A stretch of 64,000 bases of DNA, from contig NZ_CP019947.1 of assembly GCF_002025205.1 (NCBI RefSeq), forward strand, positions 4,917,501 through 4,981,500. Direction: 5' to 3'. The notes below the pieces were generated by a model. It was given only the letters and a program-made list of their open reading frames with translations, ran no database searches and was not told where the DNA came from. This document shows, in pieces, positions 16,857-27,832 of this stretch; within the stretch, counting starts at the first letter, position 1, and each line of letters opens with the position of its first letter. The DNA is from Pseudomonas sp. CC6-YY-74. GTDB lineage: Bacteria > Pseudomonadota > Gammaproteobacteria > Pseudomonadales > Pseudomonadaceae. The position numbers were made by a program, and so were the translations under genes.

Positions 16857-18773
16857 ATGGGCAGAATTATCGGTATCGACCTGGGGACCACCAACTCGTG
16901 CGTCTCCATTCTGGAAAACGGCAACGTCAAGGTCATCGAGAACGCCGAAGGCACTCGCACCACGCCGTCGATCGTTGCGTATGCCAACGACGGTGAAATT
17001 CTCGTCGGTCAGTCGGCCAAGCGCCAGGCTGTGACCAATCCGCACAACACCCTGTACGCGGTGAAGCGCCTGATCGGTCGTCGTTTCGAAGAAGACGTCG
17101 TGCAGAAAGACATCCAGATGGTGCCGTACAAGATCGTCAAGGCTGACAACGGTGACGCCTGGGTTGAAGTGAACGGCCAGAAGATGGCGCCGCCACAGAT
17201 CTCCGCGGAAATCCTCAAGAAGATGAAGAAGACCGCCGAAGACTATCTCGGCGAGCCAGTTACCGAGGCGGTGATCACCGTGCCGGCCTATTTCAATGAC
17301 AGCCAGCGTCAGGCCACCAAGGACGCCGGTCGCATCGCCGGTCTGGACGTCAAGCGCATCATCAACGAGCCAACCGCTGCGGCACTGGCCTACGGCATGG
17401 ACAAGGCCAAGGGCGATCACACCGTGATCGTTTATGACCTGGGCGGCGGTACTTTCGACGTTTCCGTGATCGAGATCGCTGAAGTCGATGGCGAGCACCA
17501 GTTCGAAGTGTTGGCCACCAACGGCGACACCTTCCTCGGCGGTGAAGACTTCGACATCCGTCTGATCGATTACCTGGTCGACGAATTCAAGAAAGAAAGC
17601 GGGATGAACCTCAAGGGTGACCCGTTGGCCATGCAGCGCCTGAAAGAAGCCTCTGAGAAAGCCAAGATCGAGCTGTCGTCCAGCCAGCAGACCGACGTCA
17701 ACCTGCCGTATATCACAGCAGATGCCACCGGCCCCAAGCACTTGAACGTGAAGATTTCGCGCGCCAAGCTGGAGTCGCTGGTTGAAGACCTGGTGCAGCG
17801 CACTATCGAGCCGTGCCGCATCGCCTTGAAAGACGCCGGTATCGACGTGGCCAAGATCAACGACGTGATTCTGGTCGGTGGTCAGACCCGTATGCCGCTG
17901 GTGCAGAAGCTGGTAACCGATTTCTTCGGCAAGGAAGCGCGCAAGGACGTCAATCCGGATGAAGCCGTAGCCATGGGTGCTGCTATCCAGGGCGCGGTAC
18001 TGGCCGGCGACGTGAAAGACGTACTGCTGCTCGACGTATCGCCGCTGACCCTGGGTATCGAAACCATGGGTGGCGTGATGACTGCGCTGATCGAGAAGAA
18101 CACCACTATTCCGACCAAGAAGTCCCAGGTGTTCTCCACTGCCGACGACAACCAGGGCGCGGTGACCATTCACGTGCTGCAGGGTGAGCGTAAGCAAGCT
18201 TCGCAGAACAAGTCCTTGGGCAAGTTCGATCTGGCCGAGATCCCACCAGCACCACGTGGTGTGCCGCAGATCGAAGTGACCTTCGATATCGACGCCAACG
18301 GCATTCTGCATGTCGGCGCGAAGGACAAGGCCACCGGTAAGACGCAGTCCATTGTGATCAAGGCCAACTCCGGTCTGTCCGAGGAAGAAATCGAGCAGAT
18401 GGTGCGTGACGCCGAGGCCAACGCCGAGGACGATCGCAAGTTCGAAGAGCTGGCCACTGCCCGTAACCAGGGTGATCAGCTGGTCCACGCCTCGCGCAAG
18501 ATGGTCACCGAGGCAGGCGATAAAGCCACCGCGGACGAGAAAGCCGCCATCGAAAAAGCGCTGGGCGAACTGGAAGTAGCGATCAAGGGTGATGACAAGG
18601 CCGCTATCGAAGCCAAGATCAATGCCCTCTCCGAAGCCACTACTCCGTTGGCGCAGAAGATGTATGCCGAGCAGCCACAGCCTGGCGCTGATGCTCAGCA
18701 GGCAGATGACACTCAAAGCGCGGGCGACGATGTGGTCGACGCGGAGTTTGAAGAGGTCAAGGAAAACAAATAA
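16857..18773 (+). CDS. dnaK: Chaperone DnaK (Hsp70)
   Basis: 638 residues. Three ATG codons occur in a row at 16851, 16854 and 16857; the third is chosen because AGGAG at 16845-16849 then stands 7 bases away and the protein begins MGRIIGIDLGTTNSCV as in the family. ATPase domain with IDLGTTNS, VYDLGGGTFDVS and VGGQTRMP; substrate-binding domain with VLQGERKQA and the C-terminal motif VDAEFEEVKENK. ATP-driven folding and protection of proteins with DnaJ and GrpE. Confidence 0.98.
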   Translation: MGRIIGIDLGTTNSCVSILENGNVKVIENAEGTRTTPSIVAYANDGEILVGQSAKRQAVTNPHNTLYAVKRLIGRRFEEDVVQKDIQMVPYKIVKADNGDAWVEVNGQKMAPPQISAEILKKMKKTAEDYLGEPVTEAVITVPAYFNDSQRQATKDAGRIAGLDVKRIINEPTAAALAYGMDKAKGDHTVIVYDLGGGTFDVSVIEIAEVDGEHQFEVLATNGDTFLGGEDFDIRLIDYLVDEFKKESGMNLKGDPLAMQRLKEASEKAKIELSSSQQTDVNLPYITADATGPKHLNVKISRAKLESLVEDLVQRTIEPCRIALKDAGIDVAKINDVILVGGQTRMPLVQKLVTDFFGKEARKDVNPDEAVAMGAAIQGAVLAGDVKDVLLLDVSPLTLGIETMGGVMTALIEKNTTIPTKKSQVFSTADDNQGAVTIHVLQGERKQASQNKSLGKFDLAEIPPAPRGVPQIEVTFDIDANGILHVGAKDKATGKTQSIVIKANSGLSEEEIEQMVRDAEANAEDDRKFEELATARNQGDQLVHASRKMVTEAGDKATADEKAAIEKALGELEVAIKGDDKAAIEAKINALSEATTPLAQKMYAEQPQPGADAQQADDTQSAGDDVVDAEFEEVKENK

Positions 18774-18833
18774 GCGCGAGCTTATGCCGCTCTGGCCGGG
18801 CGTGACGCGAGTCGCGCCAGGCATGATTCGCCG

Positions 18834-18853
18834 CGCGGGAGCTTGCTCCCGCG
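18834..18853. repeat. REP-like hairpin between dnaK and dnaJ
   Basis: Perfect 9-bp stem CGCGGGAGC / GCTCCCGCG with TT loop. The GCGGGAGCTTGCTCCCGC core is a common Pseudomonas intergenic palindrome. No U-tract follows, so it more likely stabilises the dnaK message end than terminates. Confidence 0.6.
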
Positions 18854-18895
18854 TTGGCGTGTCTGGAGTAGACGATTTAAAGGTGTTGAAGACTT

Positions 18896-20023
18896 ATGGC
18901 AAAACGTGACTATTACGAGGTGCTCGGTGTCGAGCGCGGCGCCAGCGAAGCGGAGCTGAAAAAGGCTTACCGGCGCCTGGCGATGAAGCATCACCCGGAC
19001 CGCAATCCCGACGATAAAGCGTCGGAAGATATGTTCAAGGATGCCAACGAGGCCTACGAAGTATTGTCCGATGCCGGCAAACGCGCGGCCTACGACCAGT
19101 ACGGTCATGCCGGTGTCGATCCGCAGATGGGCGGCGGCGGAGGTCCGGGCGGGGCAAACTTTTCCGATATCTTCGGCGATGTGTTCAGCGACTTCTTTGG
19201 TGGTGCTGGCGGTCGTGGTGGTCAGCGTGGCGGCGCCCAGCGTGGCAGCGACCTGCGCTACACCCTGGAGCTGGATCTGGAAGAGGCGGTGCGCGGTACC
19301 TCGGTCAACATCCGTGTGCCGACCCTGGTCAATTGCAAGATCTGCGAAGGCTCCGGGGCGAAGAAGGGCACGTCTCCGGTGACCTGTACCACCTGCGGCG
19401 GTATCGGTCAGGTGCGCATGCAACAGGGCTTCTTCTCGGTGCAGCAGACCTGTCCGCGCTGCCATGGCAACGGCAAGATGATTACCGATCCGTGCGGCTC
19501 CTGCCATGGGCATGGCCGGGTGGAAGAGCACAAGACCCTGTCGGTGAAAGTTCCACCGGGTGTCGATACCGGTGATCGCATTCGTCTGTCCGGCGAAGGC
19601 GAGGCGGGCGCTATGGGTGGCCCGGCAGGCGACCTGTATGTGGTGGTCAATGTGCGCGAGCACTCGATCTTCCAGCGCGATGGCAAGCATCTGTACTGCG
19701 AGGTGCCAATCAGCTTCGCCGATGCGGCGCTGGGCGGCGAACTGGAAGTGCCGACCCTGGATGGCCGGGTCAAGCTGAAGATTCCAGAAGGCACCCAGAC
19801 CGGCAAGCTGTTCCGTCTGCGCGGTAAGGGCGTGGCGCCGGTGCGCGGTGGCGGTGCCGGCGACCTGATGTGCCGGGTGGCGGTAGAGACGCCAATCAGT
19901 CTGGATCGGCGTCAGCGCGAACTGCTCGACGAGTTTCGCAAGACGCTACAGGGCGATACCCGGCATTCGCCGAAGGCCAGTGGCTGGTTCGAGGGTGTGA
20001 AGCGTTTCTTCGGCGATGTGTGA
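18896..20023 (+). CDS. dnaJ: Co-chaperone DnaJ (Hsp40)
   Basis: 375 residues. J domain with the HPD motif in MKHHPDRNPDD (about residues 31-41), a Gly/Phe-rich linker (GGGGGPGG, FGDVFSDFFGGAG), four zinc-binding CxxCxGxG repeats (CKICEGSG, CTTCGGIG, CPRCHGNG, CGSCHGHG) and a C-terminal peptide-binding domain. It delivers unfolded clients to DnaK and stimulates its ATPase. 122 bases after dnaK; likely partly co-transcribed. Confidence 0.98.
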   Translation: MAKRDYYEVLGVERGASEAELKKAYRRLAMKHHPDRNPDDKASEDMFKDANEAYEVLSDAGKRAAYDQYGHAGVDPQMGGGGGPGGANFSDIFGDVFSDFFGGAGGRGGQRGGAQRGSDLRYTLELDLEEAVRGTSVNIRVPTLVNCKICEGSGAKKGTSPVTCTTCGGIGQVRMQQGFFSVQQTCPRCHGNGKMITDPCGSCHGHGRVEEHKTLSVKVPPGVDTGDRIRLSGEGEAGAMGGPAGDLYVVVNVREHSIFQRDGKHLYCEVPISFADAALGGELEVPTLDGRVKLKIPEGTQTGKLFRLRGKGVAPVRGGGAGDLMCRVAVETPISLDRRQRELLDEFRKTLQGDTRHSPKASGWFEGVKRFFGDV

Positions 20024-20118
20024 ATAAACGGCCAACAGCCGCAGGCGGTAAGTGACAGGCTGCAAGAGGGCTTGCGCTCCGGCTCGCGGCTTGAGGCTTA
20101 TAGCGTGGAGCGAGTGTC

Positions 20119-20922
20119 ATGCAACGAATAGCAGTGATGGGCGCCGCTGGGCGCATGGGCAAGACCCTGATCGAGGCCGTGCAGCAGGCCGATGGCGTCA
20201 GCCTGACTGCGGCGATTGATCGTGCCGACAGCAGCCTGGTGGGTGCCGATGCTGGCGAGTTGACGGCGTTGGGCAAGATCGGTGTCAGGCTATCGGGCAG
20301 TTTGAGTGAGGTGCTGGATCAGTTCGATGTGCTGATCGATTTCACGCACCCGTCGGTGACCCTGAGCAACCTGGAAATTTGCCGGCAGGCAGGCAAGGCC
20401 ATGGTGATCGGCACCACCGGCTTCAGTGTCGAGGAAAAACAGCTGCTGGCCGATGCTGGCAAGCAGATCCCCATCGTCTTTGCCGCCAACTTCAGCGTCG
20501 GGGTCAACCTGTGCCTGAAACTGCTGGATACCGCGGCACGGGTGCTCGGGGACGAGGTGGACATCGAGATCATCGAGGCCCATCACCGGCACAAGGTCGA
20601 TGCGCCATCTGGCACCGCTTTGCGCATGGGTGAAGTGGTGGCCAATGCCCTGGGGCGTGACCTGCAAAAGGTCGCGGTCTACGGCCGTGAAGGCCAAACC
20701 GGCGCCCGCGCCCGCGAAACCATTGGCTTTGCCACGGTAAGGGCTGGCGATGTGGTTGGCGATCACACGGTACTGTTCGCCGCCGATGGCGAGCGCGTGG
20801 AAATCACCCATAAAGCCTCAAGCCGCATGACCTTCGCCAAAGGCGCGGTGCGTTCGGCGGCATGGCTGCAGGGGCGCGAGCCTGCGTTGTACGACATGCA
20901 GGATGTGCTGGGCTTGAATTGA
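20119..20922 (+). CDS. dapB: 4-hydroxy-tetrahydrodipicolinate reductase
   Basis: 267 residues. NAD(P)H-binding GAAGRMGKTL near the N-terminus, GTTGF, FAANFSVGVN and the catalytic signature EAHHRHKVDAPSGTA (His and Lys). Reduces hydroxy-tetrahydrodipicolinate in the diaminopimelate/lysine pathway. It is followed by the carAB leader; in Pseudomonas dapB always precedes carA. Confidence 0.97.
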   Translation: MQRIAVMGAAGRMGKTLIEAVQQADGVSLTAAIDRADSSLVGADAGELTALGKIGVRLSGSLSEVLDQFDVLIDFTHPSVTLSNLEICRQAGKAMVIGTTGFSVEEKQLLADAGKQIPIVFAANFSVGVNLCLKLLDTAARVLGDEVDIEIIEAHHRHKVDAPSGTALRMGEVVANALGRDLQKVAVYGREGQTGARARETIGFATVRAGDVVGDHTVLFAADGERVEITHKASSRMTFAKGAVRSAAWLQGREPALYDMQDVLGLN

Positions 20923-21037
20923 TGCAGTTCGTCGGGGTTGCTGGTCAGGCTAGGAGTAAATCGCATCTGCCAGTGGACCAAAAAGGCACTTTCCTGTAGG
21001 CTGCCCGCTTTAGTGTGTCCACTAAAAGTTGCGCAGA

Positions 21038-21139
21038 ATGAATCATATAAGAAAGCGGGATGACGGTCGGTACGTCATCCCGCTTTTTTACAATCTGCGT
21101 TTGCTTCAAGCTTTGATCTACGGAGGTTTTCTTGAGTAA
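21038..21139 (+). CDS. Candidate carA leader peptide
   Basis: A 33-codon frame from ATG at 21038 (MNHIRKRDDGRYVIPLF...) runs straight through the attenuator stem and stops at TAA 21137-21139, overlapping the carA TTG start at 21132. A frame reading through a terminator and ending at the structural gene is the layout expected for translation-coupled attenuation. The Shine-Dalgarno is poor. A shorter alternative starts with GTG at 21013 and stops inside the stem at 21061-21063. Which, if either, is translated is not shown. Confidence 0.35.
   Translation: MNHIRKRDDGRYVIPLFYNLRLLQALIYGGFLE
21052..21089 (+). terminator. carAB leader attenuator (intrinsic terminator)
   Basis: Perfect 14-bp stem AAAGCGGGATGACG (21052-21065) / CGTCATCCCGCTTT (21073-21086), 7-base loop, then a run of T. 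It lies 43 bases before the carA start and 129 bases after dapB. It could simply end dapB transcription, but its place in the carA leader, with a small frame running through it, suggests attenuation control of carAB by pyrimidines or arginine, as known for Pseudomonas carAB. Confidence 0.9.
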
Positions 21140-22280
21140 GCCAGCCCTTAAACCTGCCATCTTGGCCCTTGCCGATGGCAGCATTTTTCGCGGCGAGGCC
21201 ATCGGCGCCGATGGCCAAACTATTGGAGAGGTGGTTTTCAACACCGCCATGACTGGCTATCAGGAAATCCTCACCGATCCTTCCTATGCCCAGCAAATCG
21301 TTACCCTGACCTATCCGCACATCGGCAACACCGGCACCACGCCGGAAGACGCCGAGTCCAGTCGGGTCTGGGCTGCCGGTTTGATCATCCGCGATCTGCC
21401 GCTGATCGCCAGTAACTGGCGCAGCAAACAGCCGTTGGATGAGTACCTGAAGGAAAACGGTACGGTGGCCATCGCCGGCATCGATACCCGTCGCCTGACC
21501 CGCATCCTCCGTGAGAAGGGTTCGCAGAACGGCTGCATTCTGGTCGGCGACGACGCCACCGCAGAGAAAGCCGTGGAACTGGCGCGCAGTTTCCCCGGCC
21601 TCAAGGGCATGGATCTGGCCAAGGTGGTCAGCTGTACCGAACCCTACGAGTGGCGCTCCACCGTGTGGAATCTGCAAGGTGACAACCACCTGGAGATCCC
21701 CGCCAGCGAGTTGAAGTACCACGTGGTGGCCTATGACTACGGGGTCAAATGGAACATCCTGCGCATGCTGGTCGAGCGCGGCTGTCGCCTGACCGTGGTG
21801 CCGGCGCAGACGTCTGCTGCCGAGGTATTGGCGCTGAATCCCGATGGCGTGTTCCTGTCCAACGGCCCGGGTGACCCCGAGCCTTGCGACTACGCGATCC
21901 AGGCGATCCAGGACGTGCTGGAAACCGATATTCCGCTATTCGGTATCTGCCTCGGTCACCAGTTGCTGGCTTTGGCCTCCGGTGCCAAGACTCTGAAAAT
22001 GGGTCATGGTCACCACGGTGCCAACCACCCGGTGCAGGACTTGGACAGCGGCGTGGTGATGATCACCAGCCAGAACCACGGTTTTGCCGTGGATGAAACC
22101 AGCCTGCCGAGCAACGTCCGGGCGATTCACAAGTCGTTGTTCGACGGCTCCCTGCAGGGCATCGAGCGTACCGACAAGGACGCCTTCAGTTTCCAGGGTC
22201 ACCCCGAAGCAAGTCCCGGCCCAGCCGATGTGGCGCCACTGTTTGATCGCTTCATTGAAGCGATGGCCAAGCGGCAATAG
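21132..22280 (+). CDS. carA: Carbamoyl-phosphate synthase small subunit
   Basis: 382 residues from a TTG start (SKPALKPAILALADGS follows), supported by a perfect GGAGGT Shine-Dalgarno 5 bases upstream and by absence of a suitable ATG. Class I glutamine amidotransferase with nucleophile Cys in FGICLGHQLLALASG and catalytic His/Glu in QGHPEASPGP. It makes ammonia from glutamine for CarB, feeding arginine and pyrimidine synthesis. Unlike P. aeruginosa, there is no extra gene between carA and carB. Confidence 0.97.
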   Translation: MSKPALKPAILALADGSIFRGEAIGADGQTIGEVVFNTAMTGYQEILTDPSYAQQIVTLTYPHIGNTGTTPEDAESSRVWAAGLIIRDLPLIASNWRSKQPLDEYLKENGTVAIAGIDTRRLTRILREKGSQNGCILVGDDATAEKAVELARSFPGLKGMDLAKVVSCTEPYEWRSTVWNLQGDNHLEIPASELKYHVVAYDYGVKWNILRMLVERGCRLTVVPAQTSAAEVLALNPDGVFLSNGPGDPEPCDYAIQAIQDVLETDIPLFGICLGHQLLALASGAKTLKMGHGHHGANHPVQDLDSGVVMITSQNHGFAVDETSLPSNVRAIHKSLFDGSLQGIERTDKDAFSFQGHPEASPGPADVAPLFDRFIEAMAKRQ

Positions 22281-22453
22281 ACGAGTCGTCTGGAGAGTGT
22301 AGCGAGCGGCGTCTGGGCCAGGCGCCCGGAACGCAACGACGAGACAGTACATGCAGTACGGCGAGGCAGTGAGTGCCGCGCAACGCCGCCCAGGCGGTGC
22401 GCAGTAACCCTCAAGATGACTCGCCGACTGACCCAAGGATTCGAGTAGATAAC
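22281..22453. other. carA-carB spacer with palindromes
   Basis: 173 bases without a gene. Holds a hairpin GGCGTCTGG-GC-CAGGCGCC (one wobble) near 22309-22328, the small palindrome GTACATGCAGTAC near 22347-22359 and CGCCGCCCAGGCG near 22385-22397. The mix looks like a degenerate intergenic repeat. No terminator U-tract is present, so carA and carB can be one transcript. Confidence 0.4.
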
Positions 22454-25671
<3,218 letters not shown>

Positions 25672-25675
<4 letters not shown>

Positions 25676-26148
25676 CTAAATACCCAATGACCGTCCAGGG
25701 CGCACGCGCCTTGGAAGAGGAGCTGGCTCACCTGACCAAGGTGATGCGGCCCAAGCTCAGTCAGGACATCGGCACCGCGCGTGAGCTGGGTGACCTCAAG
25801 GAAAACGCCGAATACCATGCCGCCCGTGAGCAGCAGGGCATGGTCGAGGCGCGTATTCGTGATATCGAAGGCCGCATGCAGAACGCCGTGGTCATTGATG
25901 TTACGACCATCGCCCACACGGGTAAGGTGATATTCGGCACCACTGTGGTGATCGCCAACGTCGAAACCGACGAAAGCGTGACCTATCAGATCGTTGGTGC
26001 AGACGAAGCCGATATCCGGCACGGCAAGCTGTCGGTGGGTTCGCCTATCGCACGCGCGCTGGTCGGTAAGGAGGAAGGCGATGTGGTGGTGGTCAAGACC
26101 CCCAGTGGCATCGTCGAGTACGAGATTGTCGAGGTTCGTCATATCTAG
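25672..26148 (+). CDS. greA: Transcription elongation factor GreA
   Basis: 158 residues: N-terminal coiled coil with the acidic tip region (LGDLKENAEYHAAREQQ) that enters the RNA polymerase secondary channel, then an FKBP-like C-terminal domain (SPIARALVGKEEGDVV). It stimulates cleavage of backtracked RNA. Overlaps carB by 4 bases, so it is translated from the carAB message. Confidence 0.98.
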
Positions 26149-26162
26149 GCCCGGCACGTTCA

Positions 26163-26560
26163 ATGCTGGGGCGATAAGCTGGCTGCTGGCCCAGACCCTC
26201 TGGGTCGGTGGTCTGTGGTTGTTGCATTTTCTGCTGTTGCCGGCGATCGCCAAGCTGGGCTTGGCGCCGTTGCTGGTCGAGGAAATCGCCAACGCCGTTC
26301 GTCCGCTATTGGTGGGTCTGGCGGGGTTTTGTGCGGGGTTGCAGATTCTGGTGCTGATCCGTGCCGAGCGTTTGGCCAGCCTGTGGCGCGATATTCGCGG
26401 GCAATTGCTGTTGACGGTGCTGGTGATGGCAGCCAGTTACTTTGGCGTGCGCCATTTCTGGTCTGGCGGCGGGCTCTGGCTGTTGTTCAGCTACCTGGTA
26501 ATGGCGTTTTGCGGTTTGCTGCTGGTGCTGCAGTCGGTGCCCGGCAGCGGCAAGCGATAA
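26163..26560 (+). CDS. DUF4149-family membrane protein (start region apparently frameshifted)
   Basis: The C-terminal reading frame, ending GSGKR at 26560, encodes a four-helix membrane protein (WLLAQTLWVGGLWLLHFLLL, then helices near VGLAGFCAGLQILVLI, LLLTVLVMAASYFGV and LLFSYLVMAFCGLLLVL). In that frame no ATG occurs near the proper N-terminus. An ATG at 26163 leads into the frame only if one G is added to GGGG at 26168-26171, giving MLGAISWLLAQTLWVGG and 132 residues. Without it a TTG inside greA would be the start. Function unknown; the gene holds this place between greA and yhbY in Pseudomonas. Confidence 0.65.
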
Positions 26561-26604
26561 GCTGCAGACTTCAAGTAAGGCAAGAAGCGTGCAGCTTGAG
26601 GCTA

Positions 26605-26916
26605 TCAGCCGTGATGGCGATGGACGTTGGACAGGTTTTTATTGGCCGTGGGATTCTTGCGGTAGATCAGTGCCATCTTGCCGATGACCTGCACCAGGTC
26701 GGCATGGCCGGCTTTGCACAGCTGGTTAATGGCGGTAAGGCGGCTTTCGCGCTCGACGATGCGCAATTGCACCTTTATCAGTTCATGGTCGCTCAGGGCG
26801 CGCTCCAGTTCGGCCAGCACGCCTTCGGTCAAACCATTGTCAGCCACGATCAATACGGGTTTCAGGTGGTGGCCGATAGATTTGAATTGTTTCTTCTGCT
26901 CTTGAGTGAGCGGCAT
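26605..26916 (-). CDS. yhbY: YhbY family CRM-domain RNA-binding protein
   Basis: 103 residues, a single CRM domain: KSIGHHLKPVLIVADNGLTE, HELIKVQLRIVERES, and the RNA-binding GxxG loop in VIGKMALIYR. The E. coli protein associates with pre-50S ribosomal particles. It is divergent from rlmE, 103 bases apart, as in E. coli yhbY-rlmE. Confidence 0.95.
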   Translation of the reverse strand: MPLTQEQKKQFKSIGHHLKPVLIVADNGLTEGVLAELERALSDHELIKVQLRIVERESRLTAINQLCKAGHADLVQVIGKMALIYRKNPTANKNLSNVHRHHG

Positions 26917-27019
26917 AATCTGATTCCTGCATTTAATCTGGTAAAAAACGGCGATCAGTTTACCCGAGCGCCTTGGTCGCCGCCCAGATATTCATGCTCT
27001 GCACAATTCGAGGTATTGC

Positions 27020-27642
27020 GTGGCCCGTTCCAAGACCAGCCAGCGTTGGCTGAAAGAACATTTCGATGACCCTTACGTCAAAATGGCGCAGAAGGATGGC
27101 TATCGCTCGCGCGCCAGCTACAAGCTACTGGAGGTTCAGGAAAAGGATCGTATCCTGCGCCCGGGTATCACGGTGGTTGATCTGGGGGCTGCGCCAGGAG
27201 GGTGGTCGCAGGTCACCAGTCGGCTGATTGGCGACAAGGGAACCCTGATCGCCTCCGATATTCTAGAAATGGACAGCATCCCTGATGTCACCTTCATTCA
27301 GGGCGATTTCACGGACGATGCGGTGTTCGCGCAGATCCTCGAAGCGATTGGCGGTAATCCGGTAGACCTTGTGATTTCCGATATGGCCCCAATATGAGTG
27401 GAGTAAGGACTGCCGATCAAGCGCGTGCCATGTACCTGTGCGAATTGGCGCTGGACTTGGCAGGGCGGGTACTGCGTCCGGGTGGAGATTTCCTGATCAA
27501 GATTTTCCAGGGCGAAGGTTTCGACCATTACCATAAACAGGTGCGCGAAATGTTCGACAAGGTACAGATGCGCAAGCCCTTGTCTTCGCGTGATCGATCG
27601 CGTGAGCAATACATGCTCGGACGTAGCTTTCGTGGCGGCTAG
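27020..27642 (+). pseudogene. rlmE: 23S rRNA (uridine2552-2'-O)-methyltransferase RlmE/FtsJ (apparent frameshift)
   Basis: Starts with GTG at 27020 (ARSKTSQRWLKEHF follows) behind GAGG. SAM-binding VVDLGAAPGGWSQV and the K-D-K-E catalytic residues are in place, but the frame stops after VISDMAPI at 27397. Adding one C to CCCC at 27387-27390 restores SDMAPNMSGVRTADQARAMY and continues to 27642, giving 207 residues, the family length. The enzyme methylates U2552 in the ribosomal A loop late in 50S assembly. Loss would slow growth strongly, which supports a sequencing error. Confidence 0.88.
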
Positions 27643-27832
27643 ATGGATGCAACCAAGGGCTGGCGTGCCAGTCCTATGTCATATGGGTGCTGCGAGCTTA
27701 TGGGCGCCTAAAATAAAGGGTTACAGACGGCGCCTGCCAGGTGCGGGCGTAGTGTAGTAAGTTAGATCGGTACATAACTGGTCGTCATGCGAAGTGCGCT
27801 TCGGCACGGGGCCTGCTTCAGAGGGTAGCTAA

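Noticed and set aside
16779..18824. A 681-codon open frame antisense to dnaK
   Set aside because: Long open frames opposite highly expressed GC-rich genes are common artefacts; it has no recognisable domain or ribosome site, and dnaK is certain.
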